From Streptomyces sp. Ag109_O5-10 (GTDB lineage Bacteria > Actinomycetota > Actinomycetes > Streptomycetales > Streptomycetaceae): 64,000 bases of DNA. Below are positions 18,161-27,501 of this stretch, piece after piece. A program made the translations under genes and the position numbers. The notes under the pieces were generated by a model that made no database searches, was not told the DNA's origin, and was given only the letters and a program-made list of their open reading frames with translations. Location: NCBI RefSeq assembly GCF_900105755.1, contig NZ_FNTQ01000001.1:496001-560000 (forward strand), read 5' to 3'. Numbering within the stretch: position 1 is the first letter of the stretch; each line of letters starts with the position of its first letter.

Positions 18161-20221
18161 TCAGAGGACGATCCGGTCCACGTCGGAGGCGTAGTCCGAG
18201 GCGTTGCCGAAGGTGATCGTGTTGTCGCCGGCCTTCAGCTGGACGGGCACGGTGACGGAGTTCGGCCGGCCCCAGTTGTTGTCGTTGCCGCCGGGCAGGA
18301 ACTGCTGGAAGGAGGTGCCACCGGCGGTGATGATCATCGTGCGGCCGGTGGAGCCGTCGGTGTAGTCCAGCTTCATCAGGTAGGTGCCGTCCCGGGGCGC
18401 GGTCACGTGGTTGACCGCCACGGTTCCGGTGCCACCGAGGTTGCCGACCTTCTTCCCGCCCGAGCACGCGGAGCAGTCGTTGACGGAGGCGTTGCCGGTG
18501 AGCGTGTTCGCGGAGGCCTCGGCCTCGTAGGCGACCGGTCCGCCGGCCGCGGGTGTGGTGACGGGAACCGCCTTGCTCGCCGGGGACTTGCGGCCCTTGG
18601 CGTCATGGGCGACCACGGTGAAGGAGTAGCCGGTGCCGGCCTTGAGACCGCTCACGGTGGCGGAGGTACCGGTGACGGTGGCCGCCTTGCTGCCGTTCGC
18701 GTAGACGTCGTAACCGGTGGCCTTCGTACCGGTGTTCACCTTGCTCCAGGCGAGCGAGACGCTGTCGGCGGCGGACGCGGTGCCGTGCACGTTCAGCGGG
18801 ACGCCGGGGCGGGTGCCGGTGGCGGCGGGCGTGACGCGCAGCAGGCGCGAGCCGTGGGGGGCCAGGTTGGCGGTGAACCTGCGGCTGACCGAGCCGAGGT
18901 TCCTGTGGCTCCACAGGTCGCGGATCCTGGCCTTGCCGCTGATGCCGAGGTCGCTGAAGTCGGCGGTCACGTCGGAGTAGCCCTTGCCCAGGTTGAACAG
19001 GGCGACGGTGTAGCTGCCGTCCGCGTTGCGGGTGTACCAGGTCTGCTGCGGGGTCCGCTGGCTGACCGGCCGGGCGGGGGTGCCTGCCTGGTCGACGGCG
19101 ATGACCTCGTCGTTGGTGAGCAGCTTCAGGCCGTACTTGTCGAGCTTGGTGAGGTCGTCACCGATGTACAGCGGCGCGGCCTCGATGGCCCACAGGGTCA
19201 TGTAGCTCTGGCGCTCGGTGTGGTTGATGCCGTCCATGACGTCGGAGCCCACGTCGAGCGAGTCGAGGTTGTTCCAGTGGCCCGGCCCGGCGTCGTCGAT
19301 CCACGGCACGACGTCGTTCCAGCGTGCCTTCACGGAGTTGTTCCACGTGACCAGCGTGTCGCAGTAGCACTCGACGTCCGTGTCGATGCGCCAGCCGTTG
19401 GAGTTGGCCTTCCAGACGTCGGCCTGGTTGTGGCTGAGCGACCAGGACAGCACGAACTCGATGGGGCGGCCGGTGTTCTTCAGCGCCGTGTGCCAGGCCT
19501 GGATGTCGGGGACGTTGTTGTGCGCGTCGTCGCCCTGGTTGGAGCCGGGACCCACTCCGTCGATCTTGAGGAAGTCCACGCCCCAGGAGGCGAGCTGGTC
19601 GGCCTCGGACTGGATGTACTTGGTGGTGCAGGGGCTGGAGAAGTCGAGCTGGTAGGAGACGTCGTCCCAGCCGCTGGTCTTGCGCAGGTCCGGGTAGACG
19701 ATGTCCTTGGTGGTGCAGCCCGGGGCGTTGTAGATGGGCGTCTTGCCGTCGTTGTAGGCCTGCTGGTAGAGGCCGACCGCCAGGTAGAGGCCGAACTTCA
19801 GGCCTCTGCTGTGGAGTTGGTTCGCAAGGTACTTCATGCCGTGCGGGAACTTGGTCAGGTTCGGGGTCGGCCGCGCGTAGGCGTCGCCCTTGGGGTCGTT
19901 CCAGCCGGCGTCGACGTTGACGTGGTCGTAGCCGTGGGACTTCAGCTTCGAGGACAGCACGCGGGCCTGCTGGAGGACGTGCGACTCGGTGAGCCAGTCA
20001 CCGCCGTAGCCGCCGAAGTTGGTGGATTCGACGCTCCAGGTGCTGTAGCCCATGTACGGCTTGGCGGCCACGGCGGGCGTGGCCGTGGCGCCGGACGCCG
20101 CGGCCCCCGAGGCGTCCGCGGCGGTCGCGGCCCGCGCCGAGGCGGGCACGACGAGTGCCGCCAGGAGCGCGGAGAGGCAGGTGATGGTTCTCAGACGTGC
20201 GGGCAGAGCTGGACGAGCCAT
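18161..20221 (-). CDS. Secreted GH27 glycosidase with FnIII and CBM35-like modules
   Basis: 686 residues with a Sec signal ending near ASARA. The GH27 barrel begins at KPYMGYSTW near residue 55; nucleophile motif FLKIDGVG near 219, acid/base motif WRIDTDVE near 278. A fibronectin type III domain spans about 470-555 (VPLNVHGTASAADSVSLAWS to GTGYSFTVVA), and a CBM35/CBM6-like module about 562-686 begins YEAEASANTLTGNA and ends DVDRIVL. Reaction as for the paralogue at 5874: alpha-galactosidase or beta-L-arabinopyranosidase. It is the first gene of the importer operon, behind a TTGACG-18-TACATT promoter with a long leader of roughly 180 nt, and is divergent from the second ROK repressor. Confidence 0.91.
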   Translation of the reverse strand: MARPALPARLRTITCLSALLAALVVPASARAATAADASGAAASGATATPAVAAKPYMGYSTWSVESTNFGGYGGDWLTESHVLQQARVLSSKLKSHGYDHVNVDAGWNDPKGDAYARPTPNLTKFPHGMKYLANQLHSRGLKFGLYLAVGLYQQAYNDGKTPIYNAPGCTTKDIVYPDLRKTSGWDDVSYQLDFSSPCTTKYIQSEADQLASWGVDFLKIDGVGPGSNQGDDAHNNVPDIQAWHTALKNTGRPIEFVLSWSLSHNQADVWKANSNGWRIDTDVECYCDTLVTWNNSVKARWNDVVPWIDDAGPGHWNNLDSLDVGSDVMDGINHTERQSYMTLWAIEAAPLYIGDDLTKLDKYGLKLLTNDEVIAVDQAGTPARPVSQRTPQQTWYTRNADGSYTVALFNLGKGYSDVTADFSDLGISGKARIRDLWSHRNLGSVSRRFTANLAPHGSRLLRVTPAATGTRPGVPLNVHGTASAADSVSLAWSKVNTGTKATGYDVYANGSKAATVTGTSATVSGLKAGTGYSFTVVAHDAKGRKSPASKAVPVTTPAAGGPVAYEAEASANTLTGNASVNDCSACSGGKKVGNLGGTGTVAVNHVTAPRDGTYLMKLDYTDGSTGRTMIITAGGTSFQQFLPGGNDNNWGRPNSVTVPVQLKAGDNTITFGNASDYASDVDRIVL

Positions 20222-20409
20222 GGATGTACTCCGTCTGGGCGCGGCTGCAGGCGGGCTTCCGCCTGAGATGTGGTGGTGCGGGGAGCCTCTCGGTGCGGTC
20301 GTCCCGGGACTTCACCGAGGGGTTCGCTGGGACCAACGGGCATGTGGGTGGGGGCCACGCTCCTCACCGGCGCCTGACCGTCCCGTCCGCCCCGACGAGG
20401 AGTGCGGCG

Positions 20410-20439
20410 AATGTAGGCGTAGTTTCCTTCCAACGTCAA
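20410..20439 (-). promoter_or_regulatory. Promoter of the GH27-importer operon
   Basis: Minus-strand -35 TTGACG (20439-20434) and -10 TACATT (20415-20410) are 18 bp apart, close to the housekeeping consensus. The spacer contains GGAAGGAAAC, resembling half of the TTTCCTAAGGAAA palindrome found near the divergent ROK start. The rest of the 366-bp gap (20222-20587) is the untranslated leader and the ROK upstream region; I see no gene in it. Confidence 0.7.
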
Positions 20440-20555
20440 CATAGTCGGCGGGGCAGAGAACTCCGACCTTTAGGGCAACTGCGCCCGGGTTTCAGCCAGC
20501 AACCCGCTTACGACCTGCGGGTTTTCAGCCAAGAGAGCGGATGTTTGGCCCTTGA

Positions 20556-20579
20556 ATTACTTTCCTAAGGAAAGGTAAT
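20556..20579. promoter_or_regulatory. Palindromic operator candidate before ROK gene 2
   Basis: The core TTTCCTAAGGAAA (20561-20573) is a palindrome apart from its centre, extended outward as ATTAC and GGTAAT. It sits 8-32 bp before the ROK start and overlaps the purine-rich stretch AAGGAAAGG that may be the ribosome-binding site, so binding would block expression. It probably serves ROK autoregulation and control of the divergent operon. Confidence 0.55.
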
Positions 20580-20587
20580 GTCGTGCC

Positions 20588-21742
20588 ATGACCCTCGCCG
20601 ACCAGCCCCCCGCGGCCGCACTCGTCTTCCAGACCCTGCTCCAGCACGGTCCGCTGAGCCGCGCCGAGCTCGGGCGGCGGACCGGACTGACACCGGGCGC
20701 CGTCACCAAGGCGGCCGCGTCGCTGATGGCCGACGACTGGATCACCGAAGGCGGGCGGCCCACCACGGAACGCACCAACGGCCGTCCGGCGACGCTGGTC
20801 GAGGTGCGGCCCGGCCGCGCGCTGTTCGCCGGCGTGAAGGTCACCGGGGAGGAACTCATCGGTGTGCTGGCCGACCTGACCGCGCGGCCGCTGGCCTCCC
20901 ACCGGGTCGCGCTGGACTCACGGGACGTGGGCACCGTCGTACTGGCCGTCGCCCGGCTGGTGGACCGGCTGCGGGTGGCGGCGGACCTGACGGGCGAGGA
21001 CGCCCTGCACGGCATCGGAGTCACCATCTCCGGCGATGTGGACAGCCGGCTGGGGACCGTCCAGTACTCGCCCTTCCTCAACTGGCGCCGGGTACCGCTG
21101 GCCCAGCTGGTCGAGGAGGCCACCGGAGCCCCGACGGTCATCGAGAACGACGTGCGCGCCCTGACCGTGGCCGAGCAGTGGTACGGCGCCGGTGTCGGCG
21201 TGTCGGTCTTCGCGCTGGTCACGGTCGGCGCGGGCATCGGCGCCGGACTCTCCATCGGCGGCCGGGTGGTGTCCGGCGCGCACGGCGTGGCGGGCGAGAT
21301 CGGGCATCTGCCGGTGACCGGCGTCGAACGGATCTGCACCTGCGGCAACACCGGTTGCGTCGAGGCGGTCGCCTCCACCCACGCCATCGCCGAGCAGGCC
21401 CGGCAGGCCACCGGGGACCCGAAGCTGACCATGGACGACGCGGTGCGCCTCGCACACGCCGGGGACCCCACCGTCCGCGCGGTCTTCGCCCGTGCCGGCC
21501 ACGCCGTGGGCCTGGCCCTGGCCTGTGTCGCCAACCTCATCGGACCGGAACGCATCATCATCTCCGGCGAGGGCGTGGCCTCCTACGACCTGTTCGCGGA
21601 CCACATCCGGCAGGCGTTCGTGGACCACGCGTTCGGCGCCGCGGTGGACTGCGATCTCCTGGTGCGCCCGCTGCCGTTCGAGGAGTGGGCGCGCGGCGGC
21701 GCAGCGGTCGCGGCGCAGCGCGTGTTCGCTCCCACCAGGTAG
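20588..21742 (+). CDS. ROK-family transcriptional repressor, copy 2
   Basis: 384 residues from the ATG at 20588. The winged helix-turn-helix SRAELGRRTGLTPGAVTKA is followed by the ROK domain with GVTISGDVD, ENDVRALTVAEQW, VTVGAGIGAG, GVAGEIGH and zinc motif CTCGNTGCVEA. It is divergent from the GH27-importer operon and is closely related to the ROK protein at 7706-8884. The likely role is sugar-responsive repression of the divergent operon through GGAAA/TTTCC sites. The ribosome-binding site is 12 bp from the ATG, a little far. It ends in a convergent terminator shared with the M4 protease gene. Confidence 0.9.
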   Translation: MTLADQPPAAALVFQTLLQHGPLSRAELGRRTGLTPGAVTKAAASLMADDWITEGGRPTTERTNGRPATLVEVRPGRALFAGVKVTGEELIGVLADLTARPLASHRVALDSRDVGTVVLAVARLVDRLRVAADLTGEDALHGIGVTISGDVDSRLGTVQYSPFLNWRRVPLAQLVEEATGAPTVIENDVRALTVAEQWYGAGVGVSVFALVTVGAGIGAGLSIGGRVVSGAHGVAGEIGHLPVTGVERICTCGNTGCVEAVASTHAIAEQARQATGDPKLTMDDAVRLAHAGDPTVRAVFARAGHAVGLALACVANLIGPERIIISGEGVASYDLFADHIRQAFVDHAFGAAVDCDLLVRPLPFEEWARGGAAVAAQRVFAPTR

Positions 21743-21762
21743 CCGCGGGTCCCGGCGGACGC

Positions 21763-21802
21763 GGGTCCGGGTGCCCAGCCCCCCGGCAGGGCACCCGGAC
21801 CC
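21763..21802. terminator. Bidirectional terminator between ROK gene 2 and M4 protease
   Basis: Perfect 14-bp arms (GGGTCCGGGTGCCC and its complement) with a 12-nt loop lie in the 78-bp gap between two convergent stops, so the hairpin can end both transcripts. Confidence 0.8.
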
Positions 21803-21820
21803 GACGGCGTGTCGCGCTCG

Positions 21821-23605
21821 TCAGTGACGGGCGCCCGGCGTGTCGGCCTCGGTGACGTCGACCGCGGCCCAGGCCTGGTCGACGGTGCGGTACTCGACGC
21901 TGCTCGCGCCGTAGAGGTCACCGGCCGCCTTCAGCGTCGCGATGCGCGCGTCGTGGAAGTCGGTCGAGGAGACCATGTACCGGGTCAGGGCTCGGTAGAA
22001 GATCGCCGTGGCCTTGGCGCGGCCGATGCCGGTGACCGTGGACCCGTCGTAGGTCGGCGAGTCGTAGGTGGTGGCGCCGATCTTCTTGCGGCCGCTGCCC
22101 TCGGCGAGCAGGTAGAAGGCGTGCGAGGAGACGCCGGAGCCGGCGTGCACCTCGGCGTTCGCCACTTCGGGCGACCAGTAGTCGACGGTGCCTTCGAGGC
22201 GGTCGAGCGAGGGGTGGTCGAGGCGGCGCAGGAACTTCTGGCGCAGGCCCAGCTTCTCGCCCAGCAGGTAGTTCGGCGGGTTCTTCGGGTTGTCGGCGAA
22301 GAACTCCACGCCGGAGCCGAAGATGTCGGCCAGCGACTCGTTCAGCGCGCCCGGCTCGCCGAACTGGTTGCCGTCGTTGTCGACGCGGGTCGGTTCGAGC
22401 TTGGCGGTGGCGTCCACCACGCCGTGGGTCAGCTCGTGGCCGGTGACGTCGAGGACGACCAGCGGCTTGTTGATCTCGTCGCCGTCCCCGTCGCCGTACA
22501 GCATGCAGCCGCAGGTGGAGTCCCAGAAGGCGTTGCCGACCTTCGTGCCCCAGTGGACCATGGCGCGGGCGGGCCTGGAGTTGTTCGCTATGCCCTTGCG
22601 GCCGAAGGTCTTCCGGTAGAAGTCCAGGGTCTCGGTGATGCCGTACTGGGCGTCGGCGGCGGCGCTGCCCCGGTTGCTGGTGGTGCCGTTGCCCCAGCTG
22701 TCGGTGGTGCTGGTGAACTTGGTGCCCTGACCGAAGCTCTCGGTCTCCCTGCCCTTGGCGTCCCGGGTCTCGGTGCCGTAGCGGGTGGGGTCCTTGAGCA
22801 GGAAGTTCTTGCGGGCGGTCTGCGTGGTGGTGAGCGGGACCTTGCCGACGAAGAGGGACCGGCCGGAGCCGTGGGCGGTCGCCGGGTAGCGGGCGGCGGC
22901 GGAGGCGGACGCGCCGGCAAGTGCCTGTGCTTGCAGTCCGGTGCCGGTGGCCGGGTCGAGGGTCTCGCCGTGACGGCGGAGGGTGTCCAGCAGGCGGGGC
23001 GAGAGGAACTCGTCGCTGTCCGGCGTGTTGCTGCGCACCCTGCCGGTGAGGGCGTCGACGACGACCGTGCTGGAGCCGCTCGCTCCGTCGACGGAGACCT
23101 GGAAGGCGAGGGCGGCGCCGCCGTCGCGGGCGTCCACCACGAGCCGGGCGGTGCCGGCGTCGCCGTCGGCGGCCGCGGCGGCCTTCTCCTCTGCCTGGCG
23201 GGCGGTCAGCTTCGCCTCGGTGGCGGCGGGCCGGACCGTGTGGTCGGCCGCCCGGGTGACGCCGGTGTAGGCCAACCGACGGGAAAGATGGACGACGAGG
23301 TCGCCGCCGAGCACCGGCATCCCCCGGTGGGTGCGGACGAAGCGGACATGGCGCGCCCCTTCGGGGTCGATCATCACGTCCTGCGGCTGGAGCTCGTCGC
23401 CCGCGCCGACACCGGTCGCCGCCGCGTGGGCGAAAGCCGCGGTCCGGGCCGCCATCACCACCTGCGCCGCCGTCGTGGCGGAGGCCGCCGCGGCCGGCTG
23501 CCGTTCCCCCGTCGCGGGACCGGCGAAGGCCGTGCCGGCCAGCCCCGTGGCGGCCGTCGTCACGGCGACGGCGACCGCCATGCTGCGTATGTGCGCGCTA
23601 CGCAC
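21821..23605 (-). CDS. Secreted M4 (thermolysin-like) neutral metalloprotease
   Basis: 594 residues from a GTG at 23605 with GAAGGA 9 bp upstream. Signal peptide (VAVAVTTAATGLAGTAFA) and a long propeptide with an FTP-type region (residues about 40-240) precede the catalytic domain. The zinc motif HELTH is near residue 389, the third ligand motif ALNESLADIFG near 420, and the catalytic His is in EVHAGSGVSSHAFYLL near 485. This is a standard extracellular zinc endopeptidase that matures by self-cleavage. It is divergent from a secreted serine hydrolase across a 307-bp gap. Confidence 0.95.
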   Translation of the reverse strand: MRSAHIRSMAVAVAVTTAATGLAGTAFAGPATGERQPAAAASATTAAQVVMAARTAAFAHAAATGVGAGDELQPQDVMIDPEGARHVRFVRTHRGMPVLGGDLVVHLSRRLAYTGVTRAADHTVRPAATEAKLTARQAEEKAAAAADGDAGTARLVVDARDGGAALAFQVSVDGASGSSTVVVDALTGRVRSNTPDSDEFLSPRLLDTLRRHGETLDPATGTGLQAQALAGASASAAARYPATAHGSGRSLFVGKVPLTTTQTARKNFLLKDPTRYGTETRDAKGRETESFGQGTKFTSTTDSWGNGTTSNRGSAAADAQYGITETLDFYRKTFGRKGIANNSRPARAMVHWGTKVGNAFWDSTCGCMLYGDGDGDEINKPLVVLDVTGHELTHGVVDATAKLEPTRVDNDGNQFGEPGALNESLADIFGSGVEFFADNPKNPPNYLLGEKLGLRQKFLRRLDHPSLDRLEGTVDYWSPEVANAEVHAGSGVSSHAFYLLAEGSGRKKIGATTYDSPTYDGSTVTGIGRAKATAIFYRALTRYMVSSTDFHDARIATLKAAGDLYGASSVEYRTVDQAWAAVDVTEADTPGARH

Positions 23606-25139
<1,534 letters not shown>

Positions 25140-25242
25140 CGCCACGGCTCCCGGAGGGAACCTCGCGCCCGGGCCGGACGTTCAACCGGCGACTCCTCCA
25201 CCGGGCGCGACGTTCGGCCCCCGACCGCGTAGAGGCGGCGCG

Positions 25243-26586
25243 ATGAGCGAGCTGGTCCCCGGGAGCAATCTGCCCCTTCCGGGCGGCGCGCTGACGCTGC
25301 GGGTGCCCGGCCCCTTCGACGTGTCGGCACTGATCACCGACGAGAGCGGCAAGGTCGGCGGCGACGCCGACTTCGTCTTCTACAACCAGCCGGACGCGCC
25401 CGGCGTCCGGCTGCGCGGTGACACGCTGACCGTCGAGCCGGGCCTGCTGCGGGCCGGCGCGCAGCGCGTCACCCTCACGGTCACCGCCGCCGAGCCCGGC
25501 ACCCCGCTCGGCCGGCTGCCCGCCGCCACCCTGCACGTGATGGACCGCCTCGGCCGCACGGTGGCCCGCTTCGCACCGCCGCGCCCGCAGACCGAGACCC
25601 TGCTGCTGCTCTCCGAGATATACCGCCGGGGCACCGGCTGGAAGCTGCGCGCGATCGGCCAGGGGTACGCGGACGGACTGGCCGGGCTCGCCCGGGACTT
25701 CGGGGTCGACGTGGTCGAGGACCGGCAGCCCTCCCCCGGCTCCCGCGCCGCCATTCCGGCCCAGCGCACGGCGGCCTCGCCGGCCCGCCCCTCCACGGCC
25801 GCGCTCCCCGATCCGGACGGCCTGCTGGGCCTGGTCAACTCCGCCCGCGCCCGGGCCGGCCGCCCGCCGGTGGCCCCCGACGCCCGGCTCACCTCCGCCG
25901 CTCTCGCCCACGCCACGGCGATGGCCGCCGCGGGACGGCCGGCCGGCGAGAGCAGCGACGGGGTCTCCGTCCACCAGCGGATCAGCGCCACCGGATTCGC
26001 CTACGTCACCGTCGGCGAACACCTCGTCTCCGGCCCCCGCACCCCGGCCGAGTTCGTCGACTACTGCCTGCGGACCGAGGACGCCCGACGCACCCTGCTC
26101 GACCCGGCGTTCACCCATGCGGGCCTCGCCCACGCCCGCGGCCCGCGGGACGGGGACACCTACTGGACCGCGCTGTGGGCCAGACCCCTCACCCAGGCCG
26201 AACTGACCCGCACCCGCGCCGAGGTCGCCGACCTCACCAACCGGGAGCGCACCCGGGCCGGGCTGCGGCCGCTCGCGGCGGATCCGCAGCTCGCGGCGGC
26301 CGCGCAGGCGTACAGCACGGACATGGCGACCCGCGACTTCTACTCGCACACCTCCCCGGAGGGCACCCAGCCCTGGGACCGGGCCGCCGCCGCGGGCTCG
26401 CGGCGGCGCACCATCGGGGAGAACATCGCCTGCGGCCAGCGCTCCGCGGCCGAGGTGGTGGAGGGCTGGATGAACAGCCCGGGGCACCGGGCCAACATCC
26501 TCAAACCGGACTTCACCCACATAGGCATCGGCTTCGCCGGAGGCGGCCGGGCCGGCACCTACTGGACCCAGCTGTTCGGTGCCTGA
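25243..26586 (+). CDS. TerD-like domain fused to two CAP/SCP domains
   Basis: 447 residues. Residues 1-165 resemble TerD/CABR stress proteins (LVPGSNLPLPGG start, DADFVFYNQP, LTVTAAEPG). A linker of about 25 Ala/Pro-rich residues leads to a first CAP domain, about 187-310 (NSARARAGRPPVAPDARL, ending YWTALWA), and a second, complete CAP domain, about 325-447, with NRERTRAGLRPLAADPQL, the metal-site His in HTSPEG, the GENIACG block and SPGHRANIL. No signal peptide is visible although CAP domains are usually secreted and TerD domains cytoplasmic. Function unknown; TerD links suggest a stress or calcium-responsive surface role. The second CAP copy keeps the pocket residues better than the first. 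Confidence 0.85.
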   Translation: MSELVPGSNLPLPGGALTLRVPGPFDVSALITDESGKVGGDADFVFYNQPDAPGVRLRGDTLTVEPGLLRAGAQRVTLTVTAAEPGTPLGRLPAATLHVMDRLGRTVARFAPPRPQTETLLLLSEIYRRGTGWKLRAIGQGYADGLAGLARDFGVDVVEDRQPSPGSRAAIPAQRTAASPARPSTAALPDPDGLLGLVNSARARAGRPPVAPDARLTSAALAHATAMAAAGRPAGESSDGVSVHQRISATGFAYVTVGEHLVSGPRTPAEFVDYCLRTEDARRTLLDPAFTHAGLAHARGPRDGDTYWTALWARPLTQAELTRTRAEVADLTNRERTRAGLRPLAADPQLAAAAQAYSTDMATRDFYSHTSPEGTQPWDRAAAAGSRRRTIGENIACGQRSAAEVVEGWMNSPGHRANILKPDFTHIGIGFAGGGRAGTYWTQLFGA

Positions 26587-26633
26587 ACCGGTACCGTCCG
26601 TGATCTTGGCGGAACGGGTCCGTCCGGGACACC

Positions 26634-27320
26634 ATGCCCGGCATGAAGGGTGATCTTTTTTCCAGTCAGCACATGGTGGCACCGGCGACCGAGCCGGGCA
26701 TGACGGTCGAGAACGCGAAGTGCCTGCGCTACGCGGTCAACGGCGAGATGTACGCCCGCCAGGGCGCGATGATCGCGCACCGCGGCGGCCTGAAGTTCGA
26801 GCGCAAGGGCCAGGGCGTGGGCGGAATGCTCAAGCGCGCGGTCACCGGCGAGGGGCTGCCGCTGATGTCCGTCCAGGGCCAGGGCGAGGCCTGGTTCGCG
26901 CACGAGGCGCAGAACTGTTTCATCGTGGAGATCGAGCCGGGCGACCAGTTCACCGTGAACGGCCGTAACGTGCTGTGCTTCGACGCCACGCTCTCGTACG
27001 AGATCAGGACGGTGAAGGGGTCCGGCATCGCCGGCGGCGGCCTGTTCAACAGCGTGTTCTCCGGGCACGGCAGGCTCGGCCTGGTCTGCGACGGCAACCC
27101 GCTGGTGCTCCCGGTCTCGCCGCAGGCCCCGGTGTACGTCGACACGGACGCGGTGGTGGGCTGGACCGCGCACCTGCAGACCTCGCTGCACCGCTCGCAG
27201 TCCATCGGTTCGATGCTGCGCGGCGGTTCCGGTGAGGCGGTCCAGCTGATGCTCCAGGGCGAGGGCCATGTCGTGGTCCGGCCGAGCGAGGCGACCCCGC
27301 AGAAGGTGCAGCAGCACTGA
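26634..27320 (+). CDS. AIM24 family protein
   Basis: 228 residues forming the double beta-roll typical of AIM24/TRAP-like proteins (repeated MSVQGQGEAWFAH, NRNV-type and LMLQGEGHVVV strands; the C-terminus ends GEGHVVVRPSEATPQKVQQH). No membrane segment or signal peptide is present. Bacterial members are conserved but unassigned; the mitochondrial relative is linked to inner-membrane organisation, which cannot be transferred here. The second ATG at 26643 is an equally good start. It follows the TerD-CAP gene by 47 bp on the same strand and may be cotranscribed. Confidence 0.88.
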   Translation: MPGMKGDLFSSQHMVAPATEPGMTVENAKCLRYAVNGEMYARQGAMIAHRGGLKFERKGQGVGGMLKRAVTGEGLPLMSVQGQGEAWFAHEAQNCFIVEIEPGDQFTVNGRNVLCFDATLSYEIRTVKGSGIAGGGLFNSVFSGHGRLGLVCDGNPLVLPVSPQAPVYVDTDAVVGWTAHLQTSLHRSQSIGSMLRGGSGEAVQLMLQGEGHVVVRPSEATPQKVQQH

Positions 27321-27361
27321 CGCCCGGCTGCCCTGGTCAGTACGGCCCGGCCGCGGCGGCC

Positions 27362-27444
27362 GGTCCGGGCTGACCAGGACGGTCCGGGTTGACCGGGACG
27401 GTCCGGGTTGACCGGGACGGTCCGGGTTGACCAGGACGGTCCGG
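27362..27444. repeat. 19-bp minisatellite, four copies plus a partial
   Basis: Head-to-tail copies of GGTCCGGGTTGACCGGGAC begin at 27362, 27381, 27400 and 27419, with one or two base differences, then a partial copy. Each unit contains GGTC and GACC half-sites that could pair, so the array could form stacked hairpins between the AIM24 and dehydratase genes. Confidence 0.9.
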
Positions 27445-27501
27445 CCGGGTGAGGGTGCGAACGGTGCGGACCGTCGCCCCGCGCCGGAAGGGTGAACCGC
27501 C

